Below are positions 26,832 to 33,453 of a stretch of DNA of 64,000 bases, one piece after another. Below the pieces are notes generated by a model. The model was not told where the DNA came from, made no database searches, and saw nothing but the letters and a program-made list of their open reading frames with translations. Every line of letters begins with the position of its first letter. The stretch's first letter is position 1. Source of the stretch: Rhodanobacter sp. FDAARGOS 1247. Its GTDB lineage: Bacteria > Pseudomonadota > Gammaproteobacteria > Xanthomonadales > Rhodanobacteraceae. Made by a program: the position numbers and the translations under genes. The stretch spans positions 372,001-436,000 of the forward strand of contig NZ_CP069535.1 in assembly GCF_016889805.1 (NCBI RefSeq). Direction: 5' to 3'.

Positions 26832-29168
26832 ATGAGTTTGATGATCGGCAGTTCGCGCGTGCTGGGTGCGCTGGTATTGGGGTCGTTGTCCGCCGGTGTC
26901 GCCGCGCAGGGGCGAACCCTGAGCGCGAACGACTATGCGCAGGCAGAGCGTTTCATGGGTTACAACACCGCGCCGCTGGTCGACCACGCGGTGCAGAAGG
27001 TCGACTGGCTCGACGCCGGTCATTTCTGGTACGTCGACCACGACGCCACCGGCGACCACTTCGTCCGGATGGACGTGGCCGGTGGCAAGACCGCGCCGTT
27101 GTTCGACCAGGCCAAGCTGGCGGCAGCGCTGGGCAAGGTCGGCGGCAAAAGTGTCGACGCCGGCAAGCTGCCGGTGCGCAGCTACAAGCTGATGGCCGAC
27201 GGCCGCATCGATGTCGGTGTGCGGGGCAAGCATTACGCGTGTGACCTCGCCGCCGTCGAGGCCAGCTGCGCCGATCTTTCGAAGCTGGTGAAGACCGGCG
27301 ACGAGCCGGGTGCGCTGTCGCCTGATGGCAGGAGCGAGGCGTTCATCCGCGACTGGAACCTGTGGCTGCGCGACGTCGCCAGCGGCAGGGAAACCCAGCT
27401 CACCACCGATGGCGTCGAAGACTTCGGCTACGCCACCGACAACGCCGGCTGGAAACACACCGACAACGCGATCGTCGAGTGGTCGCCCGATTCGAAGCAG
27501 ATCGCCACCTTCCAGCAGGACCAGCGCAAGACCGGCGAGATGTACCTGGTCAGCACCCGGGTCGGCCATCCGAAGCTGGAGAAGTGGAAGTACCCGCTGG
27601 TCGGCGACAAGGACGTGACGATGATCGAGCGCGTCATCATCGATGTCGCCGCGAAGAAGGTCACCCGCCTGCAGATGCCGCCGGATCAGCACCGCTCCAG
27701 CCTGTGCGACGACGTCAGCTGCGGCCCCGAGGGTGGCTGGGACGACGTGAAGTGGGCGGCCGACGGCAAGACCCTGGCCTTCGTCTCCACCTCGCGCGAC
27801 CACAAGCACGAATGGTTCCGCATCGCCGACACCGCCACCGGCAAGGTGCGCACCGTGTTCGAGGAGAAGGTGCCGACGTATTACGAGAGCGGCAACGGCG
27901 CGGTGAACTGGCGCTACCTGCCCGAGACCCACGAGGCGATCTGGTTCAGCGAGCGCAACAACTGGGGCAACCTGTATCTCTACGACCTCAACACCGGCAA
28001 GCTCAAGCGCGCGATCACCAAGGGCGACGGCAACGTCACCGAGGTGCTGAAGCTCGATGCGAAGACGCGCACCGTGTGGTTCCGCGGCGTCGGCCGCACG
28101 GCGGGCGTGAATCCCTACTACCAGCAGTTTTTCAAGGTCAGCCTGGACGGCGGCAAGCCGGTGCTGCTGACGCCGGAAGCAGCCGACCACACGGTCACGC
28201 TGTCGCCGGACGGCAAGGCCTTCGTCGACGCGTACTCCACCCCCACCACGCCGCCGGTCACCGTGCTGCGCAGCGCCGACGACGGCCGCAAGCTGGCCGA
28301 CGTGGCCACCGCCGACATCACCCGGCTGAAGGCCACCGGCTGGGTGCCGCCGATTCCGTTCACGGTGAAGGGCCGCGACGGCAAGACCGACCTGTACGGC
28401 ATGATGTTCAAGCCGAGCCACTTCGATGCCTCGAAGAAATATCCGATCATCGACTACATCTACCCGGGTCCGCAGACCGGTTCGGTGCGCGGGCGCAGCT
28501 TCTCCTCCGCCCGCGCCGACCACCAGTCGATGGCCGAGCTGGGCTTCATCGTGGTGGCGATCGACGGCATGGGCACGCCGTGGCGTTCGAAGGCCTTCCA
28601 CGACGCCTACTTCGAGCGTGTCGAGGACAACACCTTGCCCGACCAGGTGGCCGGGCTGAAGGAGCTGGGCAAGAAATATCCGTGGATCGATCTCGACCGC
28701 GTCGGCGTGTGGGGCCACTCCGGCGGCGGCAACGCCACCGCAGGCGCGATGTTCCACCACCCGGACGTCTTCAAGGTCGGCTGGGCCGAGAGCGGCAACC
28801 ACGACAACCGCAACTACGAGGACGACTGGGCCGAGAAGTGGCAGGGCCTGCTGGTCACCGACAAGGACGGCAAGACCAACTATGACGCCCAGGCCAACCA
28901 GAGTTTCGCCAAGGACCTCAAGGGCCACCTGATGCTGGTGCACGGCACGATGGACGACAACGTGCCGCCGTCGAACACCTTGCTGGTGGTCGATGCGCTG
29001 ATCAAGGCGAACCGCAACTTTGATTTGCTGATGATCCCCAACGCCCACCACGGTTACGGCGAAGCCACTCCGTATGCCACCCGTCGCCGCTGGGATTACT
29101 TCGTGCAGTACCTGGCCGGCAATACGCCGCCGGTGGAGTATCAGCTGAAGGCGTGGCCCTGGCGTTGA
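26832..29168 (+). CDS. Secreted S9 prolyl oligopeptidase / dipeptidyl peptidase IV-like
   Basis: Serine exopeptidase, 778 aa with a signal peptide ending about SAGVAAQG. The N-terminal half is a beta-propeller of the DPP4_N type (VEWSPDSKQIATFQQD, DVKWAADGKTLAFVS); the C-terminal half is the alpha/beta hydrolase. The nucleophile is in VGVWGHSGGGNATAG, the Asp in HGTMDDNVPPSN and the His in IPNAHHGYG. This supports periplasmic digestion of proline-containing peptides. The ATG at 26832 is preceded by AAGGGGAAC. The frame is open further upstream but opposite the GST gene, so that part is not coding. Confidence 0.93.
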   Translation: MSLMIGSSRVLGALVLGSLSAGVAAQGRTLSANDYAQAERFMGYNTAPLVDHAVQKVDWLDAGHFWYVDHDATGDHFVRMDVAGGKTAPLFDQAKLAAALGKVGGKSVDAGKLPVRSYKLMADGRIDVGVRGKHYACDLAAVEASCADLSKLVKTGDEPGALSPDGRSEAFIRDWNLWLRDVASGRETQLTTDGVEDFGYATDNAGWKHTDNAIVEWSPDSKQIATFQQDQRKTGEMYLVSTRVGHPKLEKWKYPLVGDKDVTMIERVIIDVAAKKVTRLQMPPDQHRSSLCDDVSCGPEGGWDDVKWAADGKTLAFVSTSRDHKHEWFRIADTATGKVRTVFEEKVPTYYESGNGAVNWRYLPETHEAIWFSERNNWGNLYLYDLNTGKLKRAITKGDGNVTEVLKLDAKTRTVWFRGVGRTAGVNPYYQQFFKVSLDGGKPVLLTPEAADHTVTLSPDGKAFVDAYSTPTTPPVTVLRSADDGRKLADVATADITRLKATGWVPPIPFTVKGRDGKTDLYGMMFKPSHFDASKKYPIIDYIYPGPQTGSVRGRSFSSARADHQSMAELGFIVVAIDGMGTPWRSKAFHDAYFERVEDNTLPDQVAGLKELGKKYPWIDLDRVGVWGHSGGGNATAGAMFHHPDVFKVGWAESGNHDNRNYEDDWAEKWQGLLVTDKDGKTNYDAQANQSFAKDLKGHLMLVHGTMDDNVPPSNTLLVVDALIKANRNFDLLMIPNAHHGYGEATPYATRRRWDYFVQYLAGNTPPVEYQLKAWPWR

Positions 29169-29173
29169 ACCCG

Positions 29174-29205
29174 GGCTCGACGCCGTGACGACACGGCGTC
29201 GAGCC
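29174..29205. terminator. Strong bidirectional hairpin between convergent genes
   Basis: GGCTCGACGCCGTG (29174-29187) pairs perfectly over 14 bp with 29192-29205, with a four-base loop ACGA. It sits 6 nt after the S9 peptidase stop and 24 nt before the end of the convergent M56 gene. There is no T-run, but the stem is strong enough to act as a transcript boundary for both genes. Confidence 0.65.
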
Positions 29206-29228
29206 AACTCGGAGGATTGCCCTGATCC

Positions 29229-31118
29229 TCAGCGCAGGCTGGTCTTCTGCGCCAGCCCCTTGGCCAGGGCTTCGTCCAGCAACTCGCTCATCGACTGATC
29301 GGCCGCCTGCTGCGCCTGCTGTTGCTGGCGGTCGATTGCCTCTTGCTGCTTCTCGAAGCCGGCCTGTTGGGCTTCCAGCGCCTGTTGCTGGGCGGCCAGG
29401 CGTGCTTCCAGTTCGGCGTGGCGTTGGTCGAGCCGCGCCTGCGCCGCGTCCATCTCGTCCTGCCGTGCATCAAGTTTGCGCTGCTGCGCCTGTGAATCCG
29501 CTCCGTTCGCAACGACCGAGGCGATCTGCGCCGCCATCTTCGCCTGTTGCCGCGCCAGCCCGGCCTGTTCCCGTGCGAAGGCGGCATCCTGCGCAGCAAG
29601 CCCGGCCTGCCGGCCGGCGATCGCGCCCTGCTGGCCGGCGAGCTCGCCCTGTTGCCGGGCCAGCGCGGTCACCGGTGCGTAGATGCGGCTGGCACGTTCC
29701 AGCATGGCCTTGTCGTGGATCACGTAGGCCTCGCTGCCGCGACGAAACCACAGTATCGACTTGTTGGTGGCGCGGAGCTTCTTCACTGTATCGAGATCGG
29801 CGTTCGAGCCGTTGATGGTGATCATCGAGTCGCCATTGAACAGGGCGAAGCCATTGTTCGCGTGATCCGTGGTGTCGATGCTGACGTGCTGCGCCGAGAA
29901 GCCGCTGTCGCGAGGCGGTGCCGGCGGCGCGGGAGGCGGCGGTGGCGGCGGCGGTGGGCTCATCGCCGGCAGTGCCGGCGGGGCCGGTGGCGGTGGTGGC
30001 GGCGTGACGGACGGGGCGGACGAATGCATCGGCGCCATGGGGGCGAGCGGTGCCAACGGTGCCGTGCTGGTCACCGCCGCCTTGGCGTTGTCGTGCTGGT
30101 TGCTGGCGGCGGTGACGCGGTAGGGCAGCACGCCGATCAGGGCGATCGCGGCGACGAGCAGCCAGCCGCGTGTGCGGGACGTTGGCTGGTTTGCGGTTTG
30201 CTGAAGCATGGTCAGTCGCCTCTTCAGGTTGTGGAAGGTGGGGGATGCGCCGGCCAGGCCGGCATGGACGGGTTGCGCCACGCCGAGGCGCAACAGCAGG
30301 CGGCCGTAGTCCTGTGGCGTGGCCTGGTCGTGCAGCACGACCTGCGCGTCGCAGGCCGACTCGCGGTTCAGTGCGTATTCGCGCATCGCCCAGCGCACCA
30401 GCGGGTGGAAGCAGAACAGCCACTGCGCGAGCGCCGGAATCCAGCCCAGCCAGAGGTCGCCGCGGCGCAGGTGGACAAGTTCGTGGGCCAGCGCCATCGA
30501 GGACTCGTCGGCATTCAGCGCGTCGCGCGCCGGCAGCAGCACGGTGGGCTGCCACAGGCCGATGACCTGGGGCGACACGATCGCGTCGGATACGCGAAGC
30601 TGCGGGCAGCGGCGCAGGCCGAGTTGGCGGGACTTGCGCAGGCACAGCGCCTGCATCGCCCGGTCGCCGATCGCTTGCGAGTCGTGCAGAACCTGTCGCG
30701 TGGCGCGCCATTCGCGCAGGCTGCGCGAGGCCAGCCACAGCAGCGCGGCCAGCCACAGCGCGACCACCGCGGCACGCCAGGAAAGCACGGGTGTGGTGGC
30801 CACGGTGGTGGGCGAGGTATGCAGCACGGTCTCATGGCCGGCCAGCACCGTGGCGTTGTAGGAGACCGGATGAGCAACCTGCACCGTCGCTTCCACCGCC
30901 GGCGCCGGCAACCACGGAAGTTCCACCGGTGCATGCCACAGCAGGCCCAGCAGCAGCTGGGCGCCAACCAGCCACCACAAGGTGCAGCGCATCGCCGACG
31001 ACAAGCGCGGCAGCAATCGTCCAAGCAGGTAGACCAGGCCGATCAGGCCGATTGCCTGGATGGACGTCCATAGCATGCGGGTGAGCAGGGTCTCGGCCAG
31101 CGCGTTCAGTGCATCCAT
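29229..31118 (-). CDS. M56 (BlaR1-type) membrane metallopeptidase with Pro-rich linker and Gln-rich coiled coil
   Basis: Integral-membrane protease partner of a BlaI/MecI repressor. 629 aa: membrane helices about 12-34, 42-62, 115-131 and 319-332; zinc motif HELVH at 212-216 with a third ligand candidate E253 in NRESACD. Instead of the penicillin-binding sensor of BlaR1, the outer part has a Pro-rich linker (about 365-402), a short folded segment (VSIDTTDHANNGF to YVIHD), then about 140 residues of Gln/Ala-rich heptad-like sequence (repeats of the AARQQAGLA type), predicted as a coiled coil. It starts 1 nt after the blaI-like stop, so the two form an operon. The signal sensed is unknown; nothing points to beta-lactams. 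Confidence 0.88.
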   Translation of the reverse strand: MDALNALAETLLTRMLWTSIQAIGLIGLVYLLGRLLPRLSSAMRCTLWWLVGAQLLLGLLWHAPVELPWLPAPAVEATVQVAHPVSYNATVLAGHETVLHTSPTTVATTPVLSWRAAVVALWLAALLWLASRSLREWRATRQVLHDSQAIGDRAMQALCLRKSRQLGLRRCPQLRVSDAIVSPQVIGLWQPTVLLPARDALNADESSMALAHELVHLRRGDLWLGWIPALAQWLFCFHPLVRWAMREYALNRESACDAQVVLHDQATPQDYGRLLLRLGVAQPVHAGLAGASPTFHNLKRRLTMLQQTANQPTSRTRGWLLVAAIALIGVLPYRVTAASNQHDNAKAAVTSTAPLAPLAPMAPMHSSAPSVTPPPPPPAPPALPAMSPPPPPPPPPAPPAPPRDSGFSAQHVSIDTTDHANNGFALFNGDSMITINGSNADLDTVKKLRATNKSILWFRRGSEAYVIHDKAMLERASRIYAPVTALARQQGELAGQQGAIAGRQAGLAAQDAAFAREQAGLARQQAKMAAQIASVVANGADSQAQQRKLDARQDEMDAAQARLDQRHAELEARLAAQQQALEAQQAGFEKQQEAIDRQQQQAQQAADQSMSELLDEALAKGLAQKTSLR

Positions 31119-31119
31119 C

Positions 31120-31506
31120 TCACGACTCCTTGCGGCGTGACTGCAGCTGGGACACCAGCGCTTCCAGCTCGGCCAGTTCGTCGTCGCTGACCTCGGCGCG
31201 CTCGGACATCCACGCCACGAACGGCGAGACCGAGCCGCTCAGGGTCTTTTCGACGAAGCTGCCCACCGCGCTGCGCATCGCCTCGCCGGCGCCGGTGACC
31301 GTGCTGTAGCGGAACATGCCGCGCAGTTGCCTGCGCTTGAGAAAGCCCTTGCCGCGCAGCCGCTCCATCATCGTCAGCACGGTGGAGCGGGCCAGCCCGC
31401 GCGGCTCGCCGAAGCTGGCAGCGACTTCGCCGACCGAGGCCGCGCCGCATTCATCGATGTGCTGCAGCAGCGCCAGTTCCTGGTCGCCGATGGAGGGTTT
31501 GCGCAT
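31120..31506 (-). CDS. BlaI/MecI/CopY-family transcriptional repressor
   Basis: 128-aa winged-helix repressor of the penicillinase-repressor family: ELALLQHIDECGAASVGEVAASF, then STVLTMMERLRGKGFLKRR as recognition helix and wing, and a C-terminal dimerisation domain SVSPFVAWMSE. These proteins are cleaved when the partner M56 protease is activated. It is the first gene of the pair; two candidate operators lie 17-60 bp upstream of its ATG. Confidence 0.92.
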   Translation of the reverse strand: MRKPSIGDQELALLQHIDECGAASVGEVAASFGEPRGLARSTVLTMMERLRGKGFLKRRQLRGMFRYSTVTGAGEAMRSAVGSFVEKTLSGSVSPFVAWMSERAEVSDDELAELEALVSQLQSRRKES

Positions 31507-31520
31507 GACGGGTTTCGCTT

Positions 31521-31566
31521 GACTACAGTTGTAGGCAAGCTACGCCATGACTACAGGCGTAGTCAA
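31521..31566 (-). promoter_or_regulatory. Two BlaI-type operators and possible promoter
   Basis: GACTAC-AGGC-GTAGTC (31549-31564) is a perfect inverted repeat, and CTACA-GT-TGTAG (31523-31534) is a second site; both carry the TACA/TGTA core typical of BlaI/MecI operators. On the - strand, TTGACT (31566-31561) lies inside the distal operator and can be a -35 box, with a weak TAGCTT -10 about 18 nt on. Repressor binding would block this promoter, giving autoregulation. Confidence 0.65.
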
Positions 31567-31632
31567 GTGCCGTTCGATCGGGGCCGGGTGACGCTTCGAC
31601 TCCGCCCGCCTTTCCGTATCCCCGGTCCCCGC

Positions 31633-32658
31633 TCAGAACGCCATGTCGAACGCCACCTCGCCCTGCACGCCGACCTGATACGCCGACACCCGGCGCTCGA
31701 AGAAGTTGGCCAGTTCCTGCACGTCCTGCAGGTCCATGAAGTCGAACGGGTTCTTCGCGCCGTACTTCTTCGGCAGGTCGAGCTGGGCGAAGCGCTGGTC
31801 GGCGCAGTATTCCAGGTACTGGCGCATGTCCTTCACCGACATGCCGGCCACGCCGCCGGACAACACGTCTTCGGCGAAGCGGGTTTCGCAGGCGATGGCT
31901 TCCTCCATCATCTCTTCGACCTGGGTACGCATGTCTGCGTCGAACAGTTCCGGCTCCTGCTCGCGCACGGTGCGCACCACCTCGAAGGCGAACGCCATGT
32001 GGCAGCTCTCGTCGCGGAACACCCAGTTGGTGCCGGCCGCCAGGCCGTGCAGCAGGCCGCGCGAGCGCAGGTAATAGACGTAGGCGAACGCAGCGTAGAA
32101 GAACAGCCCTTCGATGCAGGCGGCGAAGCAGATCAGGTTGAGCAGGAACTGGCGCCGGTGCGCGCGCGTCTCCAGCCTCTGCAGGCCCTGGATCGAGTCG
32201 ATCCACTTGAAGCAGAACGCGCCCTTCTGCCGGATCGACGGAATCGTCTCGATCGCCGCGAACGCGGCGTTGCGCTCGGCAGGGTCAGGGATGTAGGTGT
32301 CGAGCAGGGTGAGATAGAACTGCACGTGCAGCGCTTCCTCGTACAACTGGCGCGACAGGTACATGCGCGCTTCCGGCGCGTTGATGTGCTGGTACAGGTT
32401 CAGCACCAGGTTGTTCGACACGATGGTGTCGCCGGTGGCGAAGAACGCCACCAGGCGCTGGATCAGGTGACGGTCGGCCGGCGACATCTTCGTGTCGAGG
32501 TCGCGCGTGTCCATCGAGAAGTCGACCTCCTCGACCGTCCAGGTGTTCCTGATCGCGTTGCGGTACATCTCGTAGAAGCCGGGATAGCGCATCGGGCGCA
32601 GGGTGAGTTCGAAACCGGGGTCGAGGATGTGGGCGTTGCGGGTGGGGTGGGCGGACAT
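31633..32658 (-). CDS. nrdB: Class I ribonucleotide reductase small subunit NrdB
   Basis: Radical-generating R2 subunit that, with NrdA, reduces ribonucleotides to deoxyribonucleotides. 341 aa from the ATG at 32658 (AGGAG upstream). Metal ligands line up with the family: Asp in FFATGDTIV, then EEALH 31 residues later, the spacing of E. coli D84 and E115-H118. A Tyr stands four residues after that His (HVQFY), so the radical Tyr appears kept, next to a Phe. Later ligands are EGLFFY and RDESCHM. It lies downstream of nrdA, but an insertion of about 800 bp with an opposite-strand gene separates them. Confidence 0.95.
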   Translation of the reverse strand: MSAHPTRNAHILDPGFELTLRPMRYPGFYEMYRNAIRNTWTVEEVDFSMDTRDLDTKMSPADRHLIQRLVAFFATGDTIVSNNLVLNLYQHINAPEARMYLSRQLYEEALHVQFYLTLLDTYIPDPAERNAAFAAIETIPSIRQKGAFCFKWIDSIQGLQRLETRAHRRQFLLNLICFAACIEGLFFYAAFAYVYYLRSRGLLHGLAAGTNWVFRDESCHMAFAFEVVRTVREQEPELFDADMRTQVEEMMEEAIACETRFAEDVLSGGVAGMSVKDMRQYLEYCADQRFAQLDLPKKYGAKNPFDFMDLQDVQELANFFERRVSAYQVGVQGEVAFDMAF

Positions 32659-32691
32659 GGTGTGGCTCCTCGGATACATGGATTTTCGTTT

Positions 32692-32786
32692 GTCATCCCG
32701 GCGAAAGCCGGGATCCAGCGACTTTTGCCTACGCGTCGTCACGGTGGAAACCGAAGGCGCTGGATTCCAGCTTCCGCTGGAATGAC
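32692..32786. repeat. REPIN-like inverted palindrome doublet, left
   Basis: Two short hairpins face each other. The first is ATCCCGGC-GAAA-GCCGGGAT (32695-32714), the second ATTCCAGC-TTCC-GCTGGAAT (32764-32783). The outer ends GTCAT and ATGAC are also complementary, and each hairpin is followed or preceded by the shared boxes CCAGCG and CGCTGG. This is the architecture of a REPIN. A matching doublet stands on the other side of the GIY-YIG gene. Confidence 0.85.
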
Positions 32787-32809
32787 GGGATTGAAGGGTT
32801 GCGGAGAAG

Positions 32810-33112
32810 ATGGCGATGAGGGAGCGCCGACCGTGTGTCTACCTGCTTGCCAGCCGGCGCAGCGGCACGTTGTACGCTGGCGTAACCTCCAATCTCCCCG
32901 CACGCATCTGGCAGCATCGAAACAACGTGGTGGAGGGTTTCACCAGGCAACATCACGTGCACGATCTCGTCTGGTTCGAGCTGCATGAAACGATGGAATC
33001 CGCGATCACGCGCGAGAAGGCGATCAAGGCGTGGAAGCGGGTCTGGAAGATCGGGCTCATCGAGAAATCCAATCCGTATTGGCGTGACTTATATGCGCAA
33101 ATAGGCGTGTGA
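32810..33112 (+). CDS. GIY-YIG single-domain endonuclease
   Basis: 100-aa stand-alone GIY-YIG nuclease. The signature reads VYLLAS then LYAGVTSNLPARIWQHR, with the catalytic Arg after the second motif; the metal-binding Glu is in TREKAIKAWKR and the conserved Asn in EKSNPYW. This matches the YhbQ/UvrC-N-like single-domain group. It is encoded opposite to nrdA and nrdB, and a REPIN-like doublet flanks it on each side within 25 bp. From memory, GIY-YIG nucleases of the Ssn family in Neisseria cut single-stranded repeats found near their own gene; this gene is a plausible member or analogue. GCGGAGAAG precedes the ATG. Confidence 0.9.
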   Translation: MAMRERRPCVYLLASRRSGTLYAGVTSNLPARIWQHRNNVVEGFTRQHHVHDLVWFELHETMESAITREKAIKAWKRVWKIGLIEKSNPYWRDLYAQIGV

Positions 33113-33122
33113 CCCCCACGCC

Positions 33123-33201
33123 GTCGTCCCGGCGAACGCAGGGACCCAGTGCCTCTGCGTCGCGCCGGAAGACGCTGGATTCCAGCGTTCGCTGGAATGA
33201 C
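33123..33201. repeat. REPIN-like inverted palindrome doublet, right
   Basis: Hairpins GTCCCGGC-GAAC-GCAGGGAC (33126-33145, one mismatch) and ATTCCAGC-GTTC-GCTGGAAT (33179-33198) face each other with CCAG and CGCTGG boxes inside and GTC/GAC at the ends. It has the same design as the left doublet but a shorter middle (33 versus 49 nt), in the same orientation. It begins 10 nt after the GIY-YIG stop. Confidence 0.85.
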
Positions 33202-33212
33202 GGTGGGGTGCC

Positions 33213-33437
33213 TTACAACTTTCGCGCATAGTCGTCATGCACGAAGCGGCTGACATAGGTGGCGAGACCGCGGCCGGCACGCGCGAGTTGCTGCATGTTC
33301 GCGACGTGCTCGGGGCCGGTGGCCTTGTCGGTGTATTCGTAGGTGTCGCCATTGACGAAGCGGATGCGGATGAAACCGTCACTGCACTCGTAGGCGGTGA
33401 CGCCGGAGTTGCCGTCGAGGTTCCGGTAGCGTTTCAT
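33213..33437 (-). CDS. Small hypothetical protein, KTSC-like
   Basis: 74 aa, on the same strand as nrdA and 16 nt after its stop, with AGGTG upstream of the ATG. It begins MKRYRNLDGNSGVTAYECSDGFIRIRF and continues NGDTYEYTDKATGPEHVANM. The strand pattern and the 'NG-Y-Y' element resemble KTSC-type small domains, and the sequence looks conserved rather than random. Function unknown. As the only gene reading in the nrd direction between nrdA and nrdB, it probably belongs to the nrdA transcript. Confidence 0.65.
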   Translation of the reverse strand: MKRYRNLDGNSGVTAYECSDGFIRIRFVNGDTYEYTDKATGPEHVANMQQLARAGRGLATYVSRFVHDDYARKL

Positions 33438-33453
33438 CGCGACACCTCTCGCG

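Noticed and set aside
29869..30123. Glycine-rich + strand frame suggesting a structural repeat protein
   Set aside because: It is the reverse of the polyproline linker of the M56 protease gene.
32692..33201. Two-copy repeat considered as a minimal CRISPR array or IS ends
   Set aside because: Only two units, each with internal palindromes and no regular spacers; no transposase or terminal target duplication seen. REPIN-like architecture fits better.
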